Source: Gnetum montanum (taxonomy: Eukaryota > Streptophyta > Gnetopsida > Gnetales > Gnetaceae). Taken from it: a stretch of DNA of 64,000 nucleotides. This document shows positions 59,978 through 64,000 of the stretch, in pieces (the stretch's first letter is position 1; every line of letters starts with the position of its first letter). The DNA lies in contig MNCI01008572.1 of NCBI GenBank assembly GCA_015680685.1, positions 715,015-779,014 of the forward strand, written 5' to 3'. A program made the translations under genes and the position numbers. Under the pieces are notes generated by a model, which was not told the DNA's origin, did not search any database, and saw only the letters and a program-made list of their open reading frames with translations.

Positions 59978-62149
59978 TTAACCCATTGAAAACTATTTTA
60001 TAAAGGGCTTCACAATTTAATGCCAGCATCAAAAAATAGTTATAATGATTAAATCCTTATGCTTTAAATAAATATCTAGATATAAAAATCAAGTCAAATA
60101 GCCTATCCAAAGAATAGAGGATGGATTTTGTGAATAGAGCTAAAAACCAAAATAGAGTAGCATGGAGCCATCATTAAAGCACAAAGTCACCATGAGGAAA
60201 ACAAGCTATGTTTATGCTAATGGAACATAGAGGCATGGGATTTATTGATTTAACTAAGAGCTAATAGAAATTCGTTACTCTAGCACAAACAAGGTCATTT
60301 GAATATGTTGATGGTAGTTACTAGTATCATGGCTAAAATCGCTAAGTAAAAGCTCAAATTAAAGTTCAAAACTCTATGAAAATAGTTTCAATAGAAATAA
60401 TAATACCCTAACTGAATTAGTTGTGGGAGAAAAAAGCATTGAAAGAGTCTTAAGAAAGCTTAAAGGCTCTAAACTAAATATAATGAACCAAGTTGTTAAG
60501 GCTCTCTTAAATCACAACAGTGATCAGTTGAGGGGCTTCAAATTCAAAGGATTCATTCACTAAGCAACTATCCAATGGCCTGTGATTATATGAAGAGAAT
60601 GTGTGAAATATGAAGCTTTAGCTTTTATAAGGATTGTAACTATCGAAGGATACTATATAAAACCTAGAGTAAATTGGTTAAAGGGCATTAGGGAATAATC
60701 GGACTTGGAGTAGATCTTGGAGGAGCAATTTCCTATACAATGGCATTCTAATCTCAGACTTGATCTGGCTATTTTACTTCTTTTCTATGAGTTATTCTTA
60801 TTTTCTTAGTTTATCATAGTTGCTTAACTATTGGCTAAGATAGTGTTACACCTGGAATCTTGTTCTTGGAATTTTTTAAATCACTCAAATAGCTAAGTGT
60901 TTAGGAAGTTTTGGTATTATTGACTAATTTGAATAGCTTTATTTTCCAAAAGTGTTCACTCTTATCAATAGTAGCTTATTTTCAATGTTTAAGACTTTAT
61001 GCAATTATACTACTTTATTTCTCTGAATCCATTAAATCTTGTTATGTTTTTACTTTTTCTCATGGAATTCTTTAGGAAAACTTGGCAATATATTTTGTTG
61101 AATTACACTTAAGCATTAAATGAAAGGCTAGATTGCACTAGTAGCATATAATATGGACTAAAAATACTAAGTAGCTTTGATCTAATAGGAAATTTTTTTC
61201 ACTTATAGAATAGAGTAAAGATGGTTGAATCTTTTCATGAAAGTTTGATTAGATGTTTTACTCTTGGTATGCAATATTGTGAAGTAGATACTAAATGATA
61301 GCTTAAAACACATAGTTTTCTCTACAATCGCTAACTTCATTTGGAGGTATTTGGACCTTAGTATTTCCAAAGACATGTAAACACCTAAACTTGAGTTTTA
61401 AAATAATATCTCATTCTTGTGATTTTCATCATAAGGAGGAGACAACATTGATGTTGAGTAGAATTTTCCATAATTAGTTTCTTACCATTGGCAAAAGAAT
61501 ATAGAAATAGTGGTTCTCCAAAGTAGGCATTAACAATAATAAAAAAGTTGCTTAGGATCTAATCCAACAAATATTTCTTACTATCTTGAGGAAGGAAGAA
61601 GATGAAAATGCTACTCAAATTAATGTGTAAATTAGAAAGACATAAGAACCTAATGTTGGTAGAGTTGCCTAGTGAATTATAATGATGGATGATAGATCCA
61701 AAAATACTGCTACTTTGAGGAATTGAAACTCCTAGGTGGAAATATCAAAGTAATTGTCCTATGTTAGCAGCACTAAAGAAGCAATCAATGAGTTTGGTAA
61801 AGAATGTTGTTTGCCAAGAAACAAGATGACACATTGATGTTGTTTTATGAATTAAGTCTCTTGAACAAGAACATCGTTTAGAATAGATATTTGGTATCTT
61901 TGGTTTTAAACCTATATGATCAGCTAGTAGGGGCTCAAGTCTAACTATACATTTCCAACTTGTTCCAATACGAGTGTTTTAATACTTGAATTCTTATTAA
62001 GAAAATCAAAGATTTAAATAGAAATTAATGACTTCAAAATAAGTTTTGGAAGTTACATTTCCAAGAAGGATAATTTGAAGGCATACAGGAAGTCTAGGCT
62101 TAAAAATTAATGGCTATATCAAAATATTTCATTTGCAAGAAAGAGTTCT
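59978..62149. other. No recognisable gene
   Basis: AT-rich flank of E2. Several short A-rich frames, but no motif of a known TE protein or host gene could be supported on either strand. Confidence 0.5.
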
Positions 62150-62345
62150 TTAGGTTTTGGAAGACTTCTTTGGTAGGGTGAAAGAAGTCTTTAGATTTTG
62201 GAAGATGTCTTTGGTAGGATGAAAGAAGTCTTTGAATTTTGAAATATTTCTTTTGCAAGGTGAAATAAGTCTTTGGATTTTCAAGTACATCTTTAATAAG
62301 AAAAGAAGTCTTTGGATTTTGAAAGACATCTTTCCAAAATATATC
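62150..62345. repeat. Tandem AAGTCTTTGGATTTTGAAA-type repeat (about 42-bp dimer)
   Basis: Units near 20-22 bp alternate GAAGAYTTCTTTGGTAGG(G/A)TG and AAAGAAGTCTTTRGATTTTG, giving a 42-bp dimer over about four copies plus partials. On - it is open and encodes a basic, amphipathic 14-residue repeat. The motif is related to the AGATGTCTT arrays of the copia LTRs, so it may be an isolated LTR fragment. Confidence 0.65.
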
Positions 62346-62579
62346 TTGATAATTTTGGCAATTATGGATGATTTAGAATTGGAGGTGATTTGATATTTTG
62401 GTGATTTGGTAATTTGGATGATTTGGTGGATCGATGATCTAATTTGGGCTTTCAAAATTTCATTAATTTGGGATTCAATATTTTGTATGGCAAGGTTAAG
62501 TAGAAAATAATGTATTCCATTTCAAGAACTTTGGGAAGGTACAAGAATTAGGATTTCAATGATAAGTTTTACAATTTAT

Positions 62580-63010
62580 CAAGAGAAATGGAATAACATG
62601 ATTTCAACTTTAAACTCCATGGCATCTAGGATTATGCAATTGGAATCCATAGTTAATGTCATGATTATAAAGGTATAAATCATTCAAACCAGTATAGAGT
62701 TGAAAGATTCACTAACAAATGTTGAAGAAACTTAAGTTTAGACTAATATGAATACTCCACAATCAAAGTTCAATTCTCATGAATTAAAAATCATAAGTTC
62801 TTACTTAGGCTTAGAAGTAATTATTGAGAAAGTCTGTGAAGATGAAGAAAAACATAACATGATTTAGAATCTTTGAATTGTAAGAATTCCTGAAGAACAG
62901 GGTGAAAATATTTTGCAGGTTATGCTAGATATCTTTATGAAAAAAATGTATATTTTTTCTACATCAATAATTAGTATAAATAGACTTGGTCCTAAGGGGA
63001 ATAAACCTTA
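62580..63010 (+). pseudogene. Possible LINE ORF1-like trace
   Basis: A coiled-coil-like stretch (SREME...MISTLNSMASRIMQLES near 62,580-62,655) is followed by a block reading IVRIPEEQGENI then VMLDIF and I-S-I-N-R-L-G-P-K (62,880-63,000). This has the order coiled coil, then (I/V)xGIPE...GEN, then HRLG seen in many LINE first ORFs. Stops interrupt it and no endonuclease or RT follows before the LTR at 63,027. It could be chance similarity. Confidence 0.25.
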
Positions 63011-63026
63011 ATAGAGTCTTGTTAAG

Positions 63027-63877
63027 TGATGAACCACCATTTTGTGTTGGCCTTGATATCAGGTACGCAACGTTGAAGCTACAACATTAGGGTCTTGATG
63101 CAACGTTGTATAAGTGACATTGGAGCATCTACCCTAGGTCTATAAATACCATGCCTAGGCTCCCATTTTGAGTTAGCTTTTGTTCATTCTTAGTTAGAGT
63201 AGTCAAGCTCTTGTAGTTTATTTTCCTCAAAGTTAGAATATTTTCTGAGTGCCCGCAGAAGGAGTCTAAAGTATATCCAGTTCTTTGTTCAAGCACTAAT
63301 GTACTTGACTATAGTAGTGTGATGGAAATAAAATGAACTCTTTTTGACAATCCTTGCAGCACTAATAATAGCTTAATATTTTCTTAATGCATTTCACTTT
63401 CTTCCTCTTTAATTTAATGCATTTGAATTAGCAATTTATTTTCAGCAGTTAATGAATGTAAGCAAGACCACTTTGAGCATTCATATAGTACTTGGTAAAC
63501 TAGCAACACTTAACGTTTGGTAGCCCAGCAGTGCTATATGTGTTTAGGATGTGTCTAGGAAAGTGGGGCAATTACTTATGTTAGGCTAGCTAGGAAATAG
63601 GCATTAGTTTTCAATCTACTTTACCCTTATTCTTATTGTATGTGATTACATCCATAAAATATAAAATGACAAAAATTCATATGTCTTAATTACACTTAAA
63701 CCATACACTTGAGCCTCACAAGTGTAGTTGGAAAGACAATGAACATTCTCAATGTCATTTCACTTCCTAGAGAAACTAGTGTACGAGATAACTATAGGTC
63801 CATAGAATTCAATTGGATTATATGTAATGCCTTAGTGATTCGTATGGTTGGGCATAGGAGTACCTCGTCACTCATCA
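63027..63877 (+). repeat. 5' LTR of E4, a divergent member of the TGATG...CATCA family (851 bp)
   Basis: Starts TGATGAACC and ends CGTCACTCATCA, followed after one base by a PBS. TATAAATA lies at 63,141-63,148, preceded by two perfect CAACGTTG palindromes (63,068-63,075, 63,101-63,108). GAGTGCCCGCAGAAGGAGTC is the conserved R/U5 block shared with E0 and E2. Stem-loop at 63,688-63,697/63,720-63,729. Confidence 0.88.
63688..63729 (+). other. LTR U5 stem-loop, E4 copy
   Basis: AATTACACTT pairs with AAGTGTAGTT (one T-G wobble) around a 22-nt loop starting AAACCATACA, like the E0 loop. Confidence 0.65.
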
Positions 63878-63878
63878 T

Positions 63879-63897
63879 TGGCACCATTGCCAAGGAC
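63879..63897 (+). other. E4 primer-binding site, tRNA-Asp type
   Basis: TGGCACCATTGCCAAGGAC, one base after the LTR end. The element body lies beyond the window's right edge. Confidence 0.85.
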
Positions 63898-64000
63898 CTT
63901 TTTGTTGTTTTGTACACTATCTAGGACCCAATGAAAGTATTTAAATCATTGGAACAAACCTAAAAGTCATATGTTATTTCACAATTACTATAAAAAATTC

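Noticed and set aside
1-64000. CRISPR array
   Set aside because: The tandem repeats (73, 45, 42, 20-24 bp) have no unique spacers of constant length and the window is eukaryotic.
1-64000. Integrated pararetrovirus or other virus
   Set aside because: All RT traces come with RNase H/integrase order and LTRs typical of Ty3/gypsy. No movement-protein or coat-protein motif was seen.

Overview
This is an AT-rich, TE-saturated stretch of nuclear DNA from a land plant with a large genome. The evidence is a set of nested, mostly decayed Ty3/gypsy and Ty1/copia LTR retrotransposons, one tRNA-derived SINE, and only one small island of ordinary gene-like sequence (about 45.6-48.4 kb). Old elements that are still recognisable, with abundant transition-type decay, fit a gymnosperm, but the sequence does not prove the lineage. 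No CRISPR, rRNA, operon-like structure or intact host gene was found.

Layout. 1-1457: 3' end of an Athila-type element on + (E0), with polypurine tract and 3' LTR. About 2.5-11.2 kb: a very decayed Athila-type element on - (E1) with gag, protease remnant, RT, RNase H, integrase and PBS. Its 5' LTR is split by a + strand LTR insertion (E3, 9867-10641). 13.9-15.5 kb: gag trace on +. 18.7-22.2 kb: Tat-like pol on -. 24.1-30.6 kb: two copia gag regions in opposite orientation with their LTRs. 30.6-32.3 kb: chromovirus-like RT/RNase H/integrase trace on +. About 34.1-38.0 kb: an intron-containing coding trace on + of unknown identity. 38.6-42.1 kb: gag-protease trace on -, with minisatellites at 42.3-44.1 kb. 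45.65-48.0 kb: LRR-like exon and an unknown multi-exon gene remnant on -, separated by a gene-derived inverted repeat. 49.5-50.35 kb: tandem duplication, one copy carrying a SINE. 51.8-52.45 kb: 73-bp tandem repeat. 52,953-59,977: E2, a structurally complete Athila-type element on - with both LTRs, PBS, polypurine tract, gag and protease but no RT, RNase H or integrase. 62.15-62.35 kb: tandem repeat. 63,027-end: 5' LTR and PBS of another member of the family on + (E4).

How the parts relate. E0, E1, E2, E3 and E4 share TGATG...CATCA LTR ends. PBSs complementary to tRNA-Asp are visible in E1, E2 and E4. They form one superfamily in which some copies (E1-like) carried the polymerase and others (E2) carry only gag-protease, so E2 was probably mobilised in trans. 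The two most unusual signals are (i) a stem-loop in the LTR leader whose stem sequence changes between copies while pairing is mostly kept, and (ii) copy-specific palindrome arrays just upstream of the LTR TATA box.

Assembly caution. Isolated single Ns at 287, 431, 10305, 10642 and 33787 sit at contig joins or probable joins. At least one joined contig (10493-10641) appears inverted, and one join duplicates 46 bp exactly. Structural claims near these positions should be read with that in mind.
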